Assembly (NCBI GenBank): GCA_035578905.1
Contig: JAQJVL010000152.1
Coordinates: 124,001 to 188,000, forward strand
Length of the DNA stretch: 64,000 nucleotides
From: Stictocephala bisonia
Lineage: Eukaryota; Arthropoda; Insecta; Hemiptera; Membracidae
Direction of reading: 5' to 3'
Shown: positions 23,401 to 33,654 of the stretch, piece after piece
Layout of the letters: the number at the start of each line of letters is the position of its first letter
Numbering within the stretch: the first letter of the stretch is position 1
Made by a program: the position numbers and the translations under genes
Notes under the pieces: generated by a model
Databases searched by the model: none
What the model saw: only the letters and a program-made list of their open reading frames with translations
What the model was told of the DNA's origin: nothing

Positions 23401-25884
23401 TTTGATTGCTGTTTTGACAGCTGCAGTCGAAACGCCGCAGGCCGGCTCAGGACCAATGAAGGGCTTGAGAGCACTCTCCCTACCAAGGCATCGGCCTGCT
23501 CGTTGCCTTCTAATCCCCTATGTCCTGGGATCCATTCCAGCAAGACCTGATTTCTTGAACCCAGGATGCTGAGGGACTCCACACATTCCCAGACTAGACC
23601 AGACGAAACCTTCCAGGAGTCAAGAGCCCCTAAGGCCGCCTGACTGTCTGAGAGGATGTGGATATGTTTCCCGCAAACCCCTCTCTCGACCGCCTGGGCG
23701 GCACAATGAAGAATTGCGGTGACTTCAGCTTGGAAAACGGTGCCATACGCTCCCAGGCTCACGCTAGCGTTGGTCCTAGGGTCGCCAGTATAGACACCAA
23801 ATCCAGCTCTGTTGCCCATTCTTGACCCGTCTGTGAACCATACAATTCGGTCGTGAAAAGAAACCGGGCTACTAACACCGTCCCAGTACTCCCTCGACCT
23901 AAAATCCATAGTATAGGGTCTGGTGAAAAGATACTTAGTCCCAATGAAGTCAGACTTCATTGAGAGTACCTCATCGTTTACTAGATTGACCACTGAGGAG
24001 TGACCTGTACAAGACCCCCTCCAGTGGCCATTCAGTTGAAGCCTGTAAGGCGCCGCCCGAGCCTCCCCAATAATGAAGAGATCAAGGGGCGGCAGGTTAA
24101 GAAGAACCTCCAGTGCAATAGAAGGGGTCGACCTAAAGGCCCCTGTCATGCACATGCAGGCAAGTCTCTGTAGGCTAGAAAGCCTACCCCGGACAGTTAC
24201 CTGATTGACCTTAGGCCACCAGATCAAAGCCCCGTAAGTAATTTGTGGTCTGATGACCGCTGTGTAAAGCCAGTGGCAGAAATGGGGTAACAGGCCCCAT
24301 GTGGAGCCCACGCAGCGCCTAGTGGTCACGAAGGACCATTTAGCTCTGCGGATGACTTTATCAAGGTGCAAGTTCCATGTCAGTTCCTGATCAAGGATTA
24401 CTCCCAGATACTTAACCGACGATGAAACAGGCAGAGACACTCCACCAAGGGCCAGGCCTCTGAAGGAGCCCTGAACCCTTTTCCTGGTGAAGGGGACAAT
24501 TACTGTCTTGGAAGGGTTTATTGCAAGCCCTTCTCTTACACACCAGGAGTTCACTGCTTCCAGACTGTCGTTCATGATGTCCGTAACAGTGCCCTGGTAC
24601 TTGCCACGGACCAGTAGGAGAAGATCGTCCGCATATCCCTGTATGAAAATACCCTTTTCCGTGAGGCTGACTAGGAGATCATCCACCACCAGGTCCCACA
24701 GGAGGGGTGATAGGACTCCCCCCTGCGGGCATCCTCGGCTCGCAGAAATCTCCACCACCTCACTTAGAAGGGTTGATTGAATTCTTCTGTCCCGTAACAT
24801 GTGGTCGACCCACCTACAGATGGTGGGCTCTACACCACGTTGTCCCAGCGCACGAATAATTGACTGATATGAGGTGTTGTTGAATGCCCCCTCAATATCT
24901 AAAAAGGCTCCTAGAGCAATTTCTTTGTTCTCCAGGGAATGTTCAAGGTGACTGACCAAACAATGGAGGGCAGACTCACAAGACTTCCTCGGGAGATACG
25001 CATGTTGATTTCGATGTAAAGGGGAGTCTTTAAGCGCCCCTTCTCGAATGTGGAATTCTACGAGTCTCTCCATGGTCTTCACCAGAAACGAGGAAAGACT
25101 AATTGGCCTAAAGGATTTGGCGTTCGTGTAGTCGCCATGACCCCACTTAGGAATAAAAACTACTTTGCTAACTCTCCAGGACTGAGGAATATACCCGAAG
25201 GCAAGGCTCGCCCTGAAGATTTCGCAAAGTAAAAAGTGGAGGTTCGGTGGGCCCTTCTGCAACAGTGCAGGAAAGACGCCATCGCCTCCTGGGGATTTAA
25301 ATGGGCTGAACTTGTCGATTGCCCATTTAACTTTGGAAACATTGACTATACGTCTAGCTTGCCTCCAGTCCTCTCGAGTTGCCCTAGGTATAGGGCTGAT
25401 CTCTCGAGGGCCAGAGGCTTCCAGAGCATCGTCAACGGGGTTCCCTGGGAAGTGACACTCCAGAAGGAGCTTGAGCGTTTCGCCAGGTAAAGTTGTCAAT
25501 TCCCCTGAGCTGGTTCTAAGACTTCCCATGGGGTTGATAGGTTCACTAGCCAAGATTTTCTGGATTCTGGCTGCCTCTTTGATGGAGTCAATGCCCCTAC
25601 AAAAGGTTTGCCATGAAGCCTTCTTGGCATCACGAATGGATGAATTGTAGTCGTCAAGAGCTAAACTATACTCTTCGCGACAATTGGCCACCTTAGAGCG
25701 ATTAAAAAGCATTCTAACGCGCCTTTTCTTAGCTTCCAGGGATTTTGACCACAACCCGATTTTTGATCTAGGCGGTTTGTTTGAAATTGGACAGTTGTCG
25801 TGGAAACTTTCAAGGATCGCATCCTGTAAACAGGATGCCGCCTGCTCCAGTTCCACGACAGACCTTATACCTACTCTACCCCCC
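23307..25884 (-). pseudogene. LOA-type ORF2: reverse transcriptase and RNase H
   Basis: Long - strand frame. The RT fingers and palm are present: FRPISLSSFLVKTMERLVE, then QHAYLPRKSCESALHCLV, then FLDIEGAFNNTSYQSI (first catalytic Asp), RGCPQGGVLSPLLWDLVVDD and GYADDLLLLV (catalytic Asp pair). The thumb has VKYLGVILDQELTWNLHLDK. RNase H follows with all expected acids: WFTDGSRMGNRAGFGVY, FQAEVTAILHCA, HILSDSQAALGALD and EWIPGHRGLEGNEQAD. The enzyme copies element RNA into the chromosome at a nick. The open frame nominally extends upstream to 26057, but true ORF2 sequence enters it only near 25884, past a C12 run (25877-25888 on the + strand) that marks a frameshift. Confidence 0.93.
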
Positions 25885-26256
25885 CCCCCTGGGACCCAAG
25901 CCCGCAATGGCCGAAAGTTCCGCAGTATAGGACTCCCAGTCCGTCCGCCTAGGATTACGGTGAGGAGAGGAAAAGGCTGACATTTTAGCTTCGATATCAA
26001 AATGAATGTACAGATGATCAGAAAGAGAAGGTTTGTCAGAGACCCGCCAGTTGTCAATTAGGCCTAGAGTGACCGCATTGCAAAGGGTCAGGTCTATGAC
26101 TTCAGCTCTAACCTTATTCCTAAACGTGGGTTCATTGCCCCGATTTAGAATGAATAGGTCGTTAGCAACAATGAAGTTTAATAGATACTCACCCCTCCTG
26201 TTGGAGTCAGTTGAGCCCCATGCTTCATGATGGGCATTGGCGTTGCAGCTGACCAA
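25876..26256 (-). pseudogene. LOA-type ORF2, C-terminal half of the endonuclease
   Basis: - strand frame with SCNANAHHEAWGSTDSNRRGE and LSDHLYIHFDI, the conserved Asn/His-containing blocks of AP-like endonucleases; SDH is the catalytic Asp-His at the domain end. It runs into the RT frame only across the homopolymer at 25877-25888, and joins the upstream endonuclease half through another frameshift near 26240. Confidence 0.87.
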
Positions 26257-26680
26257 AAGGTGCCGCCCCCAATGGATTGTTTCTCAACCAGGACTTCTAG
26301 TTCCCTGGAAGGGGGTGGATCCTGAGCATCATAGGGAAGGTACACAGAGCTGGCAATGAACTCCCCATGCCCTTCCTCAGAGCTCAGTGTCATTCTCACT
26401 GTCGTGATGTCCCTGGAACAGAAATAAAACAGGGGAAATACTTCCATACCATTGCGTACCAAGATACAGGTCCTATCATTATTGGTGGAACAAGAGGAAA
26501 TTATCTTACCTTTTGCATCGGCCAGTCCTGCGATTCTGCCCTTGTGTAACCAAGGTTCTTGAATCAGGGCCAGGTCGATGTTGTGTGCAGTCATGGACTG
26601 ACAGAGTGCTGCCGAGGCAGCCCTACTGTGGTGCAGGTTGGCTTGGATCACCCTTGGCATTGTCCCTAGCCAGTACGACC
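26178..26680 (-). pseudogene. LOA-type ORF2, N-terminal half of the endonuclease
   Basis: - strand frame with VIQANLHHSRAASAAL, then DLALIQEPWLHKGRI (catalytic Glu of the QEPW motif), then ILVRNGMEVFPLFYFCSRD and EFIASSVYLPYD. The endonuclease nicks target DNA to start reverse transcription. The probable start is the MPRVIQAN methionine (about 26660); the frame stays open upstream to 26750 and overlaps the end of ORF1, as is usual for these elements. It goes out of phase near 26240. Confidence 0.88.
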
Positions 26681-27261
26681 ACCGAGACCTGCCAGAGCCC
26701 CAACCTGAACTTATTGCTCTTGGCCTTAATGGCTGAGAGAACATGATCATCCACCAGGCAGACGAAGGTCTTTGCTCCTTCCGGATCAGCCTTTCGACTG
26801 ATGATGGTCCATTCTCTCACATTTAGTTCCTTGTTTTGTTCTTCTACAAGCTTCAGGATTTTGGACTCGTCCATCTTTCCGAGCTGCTTAGGCGTCTTGA
26901 ACAGTACCTTGCTAGCCCGTAGGATGTCCTTTCGGTCACCGATCCTGAACTGGGCCCCCTCCCACAATTTGAGAGATGGGACAGTTGTAGCGATCCATGT
27001 TTTTGTCTCCTCGTTTTCGGCGGAGACAATAAGAGCACCCCTCTCCATGTAGGAGTTGGTGAACAAAGGGAGCTCACCACTGTCCAGCGGGCATATCGAC
27101 TCAACCAGAGCTGTCTGGATGAGGTTGCCCTGCTCTTCAGTGAGCTTGCTCTCCGGATAGTTAGGTGGCACAACCGGCACCTTAATAGACTTGAGAGCTT
27201 CCAGAAAGGTCTGAGAAGAGGTTCCCTGGGAACCTTCCTCGGCCTTCCTTTGTCTCTTCAA
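26623..27261 (-). pseudogene. LOA-type ORF1, DUF4780-like domain
   Basis: 212-codon - strand frame with YPESKLTEEQGNLIQTALVE, then GALIVSAENEETKTWI, RIGDRKDILRASKVLFKTPK, and NVREWTIISRKADPEGAKTF. This is the DUF4780-like nucleic-acid-binding (RRM-like) domain of ORF1 proteins in many insect LINEs. There is no ATG at its upstream edge. The upstream ORF1 segment ends with TGA in another phase at 27258, so one frameshift splits the protein at SEAQRG/LKRQRK. It overlaps the start of ORF2. Confidence 0.82.
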
Positions 27262-27659
27262 ACCCTCTGAGCCTCCGAGGGTGAAGGGGTCGAGCCCTGC
27301 GGGCGTGCGCGTTTAGCGCCACCTTTAGGGCCGTCACCCTTCGCCTTAGGAGTCGCTCCCCTCTGGGCCTCCGCGGGTGAAGAGGTCGAGCTCTGCGGGC
27401 GTGCGCTTTTGGCGCCACCTTTGGAGCTTTCACCCCCCGCCTTAGGAGTCACCGAAGAGGTTTTCTTCAAGGGACGATACTTCGCAGGGTCCCACTGTAC
27501 ACCCTGCCGGGCAAGTCTCTCCTTCAGGAGATTTTTCCTCTGATTGCCAGGAATGCGTCTCCTGGCTATCTTCGTCCTATTCAGAGCCTCAGCAGTCCGA
27601 TCGAGCTGATCAGAGCCTGGGCTCCGAGGAAGGATGTTTTCGGGGTCAGAGAGCGACAT
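27258..27659 (-). pseudogene. LOA-type ORF1, N-terminal segment with 29-residue repeats
   Basis: 133 codons starting MSLSDPENILPRSPGSDQLD, then a basic stretch (RRRIPGNQRKNLLKERLARQ). Two imperfect tandem repeats of about 29 residues follow, each with the core KGGAK.ARPQ.ST.SP.EAQR. Such basic low-complexity N termini bind RNA in ORF1 proteins. The frame stops at the frameshift near 27258. Confidence 0.75.
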
Positions 27660-28060
27660 GCCCCCCCTCCACCGAACCCCTGACCCGAGCAGTGTGGACT
27701 TCAGGCTGGCCTACTTGGCTGCCTTTGTTCCCCGTGCCAAGGTCCTTGTCTGAGGGCTCTGAGCGGTCCTCAGCCAAGTTGGATTCAGAATCGGAGAGAG
27801 ACATGTCCCCCCCCCCCCCCCGACGATGATTTGGCCCGAGCAATGGAAAACAAGTGCTGGCTAGTGTGGCTGCCCTCTGCTCCCATGCTCGGTTCATTGC
27901 CTAAGGACTCAATGCGGTCCTTAGGTGAACGTCATCACCACTGAACGTGTATGGGTGGGCGGGTGGGTCATCACCACTGAACGTGTATGGGTGGGCAGGT
28001 GGGTTGTTTTATTTGGGTCCATAGGATTCCCACGAGTAGCTAGGGAAATAAATGGTCTAG
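27646..28060 (-). repeat. LOA-type 5' UTR tandem units
   Basis: Two diverged units of about 140 bp each contain a start-like GACATG followed upstream by a C/G homopolymer (near 27657 and 27802 on the + strand), a CCCGAGCA block and a GCGGTCCT..AGCC block. Tandem 5' UTR units are common promoter modules of LINEs. Upstream of them sit two exact-length 36-bp minisatellite units (27932-28003). Confidence 0.6.
27932..28003 (-). repeat. 36-bp minisatellite, locus 1 (two units)
   Basis: Units 27932-27967 and 27968-28003 read TCATCACCACTGAACGTGTA followed by TGGGTGGGC(G/A)GGTGGG. The complement matches the arrays at 37659-37766 and 61640-61733. Confidence 0.9.
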
Positions 28061-28343
28061 CCCCGACAGAGCCCCGCATGCCAGGGTAAGCCTATTTCAA
28101 ACTGGATTTCGGCTGGTGTCCAGAGTCCACATGGTATAGACTGGTCTACCACCAATCATTCAGCCCTCGGCCCACGCTGTTCCACCTTGGCTTGGTTGGA
28201 AGGTTAGGTAGGATAAGGAATTAATGGGATAGGAGTGCTCTCAGCATCGGGATCACACTGAGAGCTGTGGGAAGGTACCCTCCTCCTTTCTCATCGGTTA
28301 TGGGAGAGATGAGACCCCGGGCTTGGGACCGGTGCAGCGGAGT

Positions 28344-28356
28344 TGTTCCCCGGATA
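28344..28356. repeat. Target-site duplication of the LOA-type element, right copy
   Basis: TGTTCCCCGGATA, identical to 22906-22918. Confidence 0.8.
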
Positions 28357-28870
28357 ACGAGAGAGGGTAATGCTGTGTCTGATGCTGTTGATTTTTTTGG
28401 TTCCTCCCCCCAATCATTTCGCAGAAGCCACATGAGATTATTGAATTCTGCAACCTGAAAATCTTGCAGCTTGGAGAATTTAACTTGTATTAGCATCTTG
28501 TATGGGGCGAATGTGATTATACATATTGTGGGTGTGTGGATGGATTGTATATATATGGATACTTGTATAAGTTACCATTGTTACTCATGTATCTTGCTAT
28601 TTAATGTAATCTGTTGTTATTGTATTATTGTCACATAAGTTATCATTGTTCATTATACTGCATATTTACATTATACAATGCCATGTATGATGTACTTCTA
28701 CTGAACTATTTGTTGTCATGGTCTTGTATTATTGTATCTATCATAGTAGTCTTAGAAAGTTCTGTTGTAGATTTTTAGATTAACTTTATGATGCCATCTA
28801 TTATTTATTACACTATGTACAAAAGTGGTTTACCGTTGATAAATAAAGAAAGAAAGAAAGAAAGAAATAT
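28357..28870 (+). other. Possible retroelement 3' end with (AAAG)n tail
   Basis: Downstream of the LOA target site the sequence becomes AT-rich and ends AATAAAGAAAGAAAGAAAG (about 28841-28866). A polyadenylation-like signal running into a short repeat is typical of some LINE 3' ends, but no coding remnant supports it. Confidence 0.3.
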
Positions 28871-31635
28871 GTATACAATAAATAGGGTGGCCAAAGGCAT
28901 CTTGAAGAATTACCTTCTCACAACTATAAAAAAAACCTTTTTTAGTTCTTTATTGGAATATATATATATCAAAAGAAATAATTTTAAAATTTTCAATAAT
29001 TCCAAATTTTTGTTAATGTCTGAGGATACCTACATTGTAGACGACGTGACGAAAATATAAACAAAATATTATTTCAAAAAGTTTGATTTTTTTACTATTT
29101 TGCTTGATGTTCATGAAAATTAAGTTGAAGTTATTTTTAAATGCTGCCTGAGGAGAAAACATCAATCCATCTGTCATTCTTTAACAAAGGTTTCAAACAT
29201 TTTCCTTTCACATAAATCCCTCCTCAGAATTTATGCACTTTATGGGAAGACAAGAGTTTATGAGACCAAATTTAACTATTCCATATTTATAATAAGTGCC
29301 TGAGACATTTACTGATGAATCAAAACCTATATATTTGAATCTATAGTGGTGAATATATTAATATTATCAAACAATGTTTTGAGCCACCAAACTTTCTAGT
29401 TTATGAAACAAAAGTATCACTCAACCAATAGGAGTTTATCGTTTGGATACCTTCTTCACAGTCAACTTGACGCGGATCCTGTGTTAATCCCCAATTGAAT
29501 TTTCGTTAGTTACATCTCCACACACCCACGACTCAGCAAAGTTCATTCCTTAGTAGGAAGGTTTAAATCCATCCACACAATTGGTAGGATCAGAGATTAG
29601 AATCGTTATCCCTCAAACATTTATGAAGAATGTTCCCAGTCGACATTGGACAAGAGACGTGTCTCATTAACTGAGAAGGAGTACATAGGGTTGGCTTTCG
29701 GGATTTTAATCGGCCTTCCAGTTACGGAAAATTATTTATAATGGCTAATTGGAGAGTTTTTCATGATCTTGTTTTAAGTCTTTCTGCAGAACTTCCTTTT
29801 GACGTATCTGCAGAGGAGCTGTATTACACATCACTGGGAGCCAATGCATAAAAGTTGCCATGATAGTGCCACTTATTACTTTTATAACCTATTCAATTGG
29901 ACATTGATCACTTTTGCATGAATACTATTTATCCATTTGGGAGTACAGTATTCGACAGTTGATTGATCAAGGGGCAAGGATGTCGTTCGCAGAACGTGTG
30001 CGTTTGCTCCCCACGTTGTTCATGCAATATTTAGCACATTACAGGCCCTGGTAAACTTAGCAGATATATTATGTAAAATGCTTTAAATGGTTATAGATCA
30101 ATCCAGTGTTACTTCCAGTTTTTTTCCAGATATTACTAATGTTCATTTTGGTTATTCTTAAAGCCACCAACAAATATTTTCAATTTTTTACTATCTAGTC
30201 TGACACTTAGATAAAATCTAGCCACTTCTATCCTTGATGGTTAGGGATTACGGTTCTAGGTTCTAAAATAATGTTGGAGTATTGCACGGCCAATTATTTC
30301 TTTGGTTTCATAAAGGTCTTTAATTTTATGACATTAAGCATTATCACCTCAAGCTTAAGCAATATTGTCAAAAATTAACTTTCTAGACTTTGTGGATGAA
30401 ATGTCAACGGAATATAAGTTGAACAAGACGGGAGTAAAGAGTCCCCTGGTAAAGGCCATATTTGTGTTGTCTAAACGTACTTTTCTATTGATCTCGATGA
30501 ACTGTAAGATATTTGAACATCAATAAAATTTAATCCCTCAGAAGCTGGTGTTGCTTGTGTTCGCATCAATCCGTTAGTAGTTTGTTCTCCTCGAGCAATG
30601 CTAAACGAATATTTCCTTAGCAGCTAAAATGACACACATTGTTATCTTCCGTTCTAAATGTTAGGTAGTGTATTCGAGACATTTGAGGCAAGGTTTGCTC
30701 CAGCAATCTCACAGACCCGCTCATCATAAAATTTGGGCCCAAAACAAAGGGACGTTCTAGAGTTAGCCCCTGATCAAGTTGCACCTCTCCCTCGATCTGC
30801 TGTGGAGAAGTGATTCATAAGTATAACTATAATGTTATTAAATAAAGATACATGAAAGATGTAGGCTAGTATATATTGATTCATTTTATATTATCTTTTT
30901 TCCTAAGTATATAAAATGCAATCCAAATTTTCTCTAACGTTTTTTATAACTAATTCTAGATATCTCATAATTAATTGTATGAATTAACCCATTTATATTA
31001 TGCTATCTCTCCTGTAAGGAATTTCACAAAGAATCATTTATGAATTCTCTTATTTATGCTAATATTTTAAATCACTTTTCCTTATCGTAACTAGGAAATA
31101 TTATTTGTTCCAGCAAAAATGGACAAATTATAATTTTGTTTTCCGTTTCCCTTCAGTTTGATCAATGATATGACAAGGTGGTAACTATAAAAGAAATTCG
31201 GGAGGGGGGGAGGTGTTTGGTTATTAGACATAATTTGATACCTGTAGAGAAAAAATGTGCGAGCACGTGTGTTTTTAAATATTAACAGAATATAGTGTAT
31301 TATTTATCTATTTTATTATTATTATTTACTATGTACTGTACATTATTATTATATACCGTATCATAGTTCAAGTCCAATAAAATCCAAAATTGGGTATAAT
31401 TATGTAAAAAGGGGGTTTCATAGAAAAATAATAAGACATTCAATATTTGAATAGCACGTTTCAATTTTATTTATGTATGACAAAAAGGTGATGATTCTAG
31501 CAATTAGCCTAACAAGATACAGAGTAGAATCACATAGTTATACCCTCAAAATATTATATATTGATATTTAGAAAAGCATGGAACCAACTAACACAGCGTC
31601 CTAATTTATTGCTTAGTCAATGATAAATTTGGCCG
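28871..31635. other. Unassigned spacer
   Basis: About 2.8 kb with no recognisable gene. Parts of 29400-30800 are less AT-rich and may hold old element debris. Confidence 0.4.
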
Positions 31636-31639
31636 GAGT

Positions 31640-32110
31640 GGACGTAATGCTATATGCCTACTACGGTGTAGTTTCCTCTCATTTAAAATATGCCGTATCG
31701 AATTGGGGAGCCAAAAACTCAAGGACCTTGTTCCTTTTCCGTCTCCAGAAACGCGCTGTAAGGGCAATCTTTGGTCTCTAAAGACGACAAACCTGCAAGG
31801 AAATATTTCGTTTCAATGACCTATTGACATTTCCCTCGATGTACATATTATTATCTTGCCTAAAATTTGTCAAGGAGAACCTTTTATAATTTTCTAGTCC
31901 AATTTCATCTGCCCATAACCACTTTCTCCGAAACAGTACAGATTTGAAAGTTCCTCACCTCCACACGTATATATATATTTTTTTAAATAACCTTATTTTA
32001 TAACGGCACTAGATTTTCCAATAAGATACCTCTTGAACTCAAGTTGGAGTCAAACATTTAATAATTCAAAAATAAGTTTAGAGCCATACTCGTAAATAGA
32101 TCTTACTACA
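31640..32110 (+). pseudogene. Non-LTR RT remnant (thumb and C-terminal region)
   Basis: + strand frame, with stops: YYGVVSSHLKYAVSNWGAK, then LFRLQKRAVRAIFGL, then FNDLLTFPSMYIL and LKFVKEN. This follows the Jockey/CR1 order '(A)YYG..HSHLRYG...WG', 'LQKKAVR.I' and 'LPS.YI'. At least two stops break it. It lies 1.4 kb upstream of the TAF3 start. Confidence 0.7.
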
Positions 32111-33180
32111 CCGTTCATGAATATTTTTGCTGGCGGTTCAATGTAAATAACTCAGCACATGTTGTGCACGTTAGATTTACATTTTTTAGTCTTAAAATGT
32201 AAATATTATGAAATAGTATACATTTCATTTATGCAACCATAGCAGTTACTTTATTTTTTTTTTAAGACTAACTATAAATATTGACTTAGTTAATATTTCC
32301 CTATAAACATCCCTATAAATATTGACTTAGTTAATGCAATGTTGTATTGTCATGTTAAATAAATAAATGACTTATTTGACTTATTACTTATTAAATTAAG
32401 TTTGTTACAAGCCAATTAATTTGTTTATTTAAAAGTGTTCATCTAAAGAGGTAGTTAAAAATAAAGCAAAAGTCATGTATCTTATTTTGAAACATAGTAT
32501 AGTATTGAAACACAGGAAAATTCATATCAGCAAAATTGTTCAGAAAAGTTTCCCTAGGAAAAAATATCTCTTTTTGAAACGTTTGTACAGTAGTAAAATG
32601 TGAAATTATCATGGTATTTCCACACGTTAATAATACAATCTTAACATGATAAATAGTTTATAATATAATAATAATAATTATTATTATTGTTTGTTATGTC
32701 ATACAAGATAGTAAAAACTAACACAGAAGGGTAAAATATATTTATTACCACAAGAACATGTGTTTGCTGATTTTTGAAATATAATTACGGTAATTATTAC
32801 ACATAAGATTATCGCATGAAAATATTTTTACATGCTGAAAAAATATATATTCAATTGAAAGCAATTTATTTGTCTATTCTTAAGCCAAACATTTACTGAA
32901 AAATAATAAAAAAAATCGTATTAGAACAAATACACTGTAAATCAACTTAGAAATAATAGCTATGGTAGTTTATCTCTATTCCCATAACAATAGGTATCAA
33001 TGGAAAAGTCAATAAGGAAAAATAATAAAAGCTATCAATAAAAAGACCAAAAGTGCATAGTTTCCAATTTTAAATTATAATACCTTATTTTTTTTTAGAA
33101 AAGTATATTCGTTGGCATTTATTTATATCTACAGGTATAAGGGATTATCGAACTAAAATGAGGGTATTTTCACGTGGGTG
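32111..33180. other. AT-rich spacer upstream of TAF3
   Basis: No gene or repeat family recognised. It includes a short direct repeat (CTATAAATATTGACTTAGTTAAT near 32273 and 32311). Confidence 0.4.
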
Positions 33181-33488
33181 GATATGCTGGTGTCAGTTCG
33201 TTCTTGATCCTAATCGTAATCGTATTTGTGTGTGTTGTGTAGTCGTAAGTTCGTAGGCAAAGAGAGGTATATAGTTAGTGAGTGAAGTGTGTATAGCAGT
33301 TGGATTTAATGTATGTTTGGACTTGTATTTACATTTTAACTAAAAACATTAGAGTGATGTTACCTCTTTATAATATAATGTTTGTGAATTTTTAAAATAA
33401 TTACCGAAAGTAATGGTATCCACAAAGTTAACGTGCCAAATTATTATCTTGTGCAAATCAATGTTTCCTCTCCCAAGTTTATATTGCA
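33181..33488 (+). promoter_or_regulatory. Putative TAF3 promoter and 5' UTR
   Basis: GC content rises just before the first coding exon, and TCAGTT at 33193-33198 fits the arthropod initiator (TCAGT). No clear TATA box or downstream element was found. The position is an inference from the initiator match and proximity; a 5' UTR intron is also possible. Confidence 0.25.
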
Positions 33489-33654
33489 ATGGCAAATACA
33501 TATAGTTTTGATATATTAAAGATAGTTGTAGGACAGATATGTCAAACTATTGGTTGGCATTCCATTTGTACAACCCCTCTTGATGTACTAATTGATGTTT
33601 TACATAGGTACATTTTAAAATTGGCTGTTACTGCTAAAAGATATGGAGAACAAG
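33489..33654 (+). CDS. TAF3: TAF3 exon 1: first part of the histone fold
   Basis: ATG at 33489 opens MANTYSFDILKIVVGQICQT, aligning from the first residues with the start of fly and vertebrate TAF3, which fixes the start. Helices 1 and 2 of the histone fold end at KRYGEQ. The donor is CAAG|GTAAAT, leaving one base of the next codon. Confidence 0.92.

Larger units (their letters stand above)
22919..28343 (-). mobile_element. Near full-length LOA/I-type non-LTR retrotransposon
   Basis: It is a 5.4-kb GC-richer island in AT-rich DNA, bounded by a 13-bp direct repeat. On the - strand the order is 5' UTR (28343 to about 27810, with tandem units), ORF1 with a DUF4780-like domain, ORF2 (endonuclease, RT, RNase H, C-terminal zinc knuckle) and a 3' tail of CTAA repeats (22919-22935). 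An RNase H plus the 'LDIEGAFNNTS' palm motif points to the LOA or I groups. At least four frameshifts, several at homopolymers, break the reading frames, so the copy is either recently dead or carries sequencing errors. The crisp target duplication favours recent insertion. Confidence 0.88.

Noticed and set aside
25885..26057. True start of ORF2 at 26057
   Set aside because: The residues upstream of about 25884 in that frame (MTTGGSLTN...) do not match LINE proteins; the endonuclease is in other frames, so this is a frame artefact.
23249..26746. Several + strand frames of 60-107 codons opposite the LOA-type element
   Set aside because: They are antisense shadows of ORF1 and ORF2 in GC-richer DNA, with no family resemblance.
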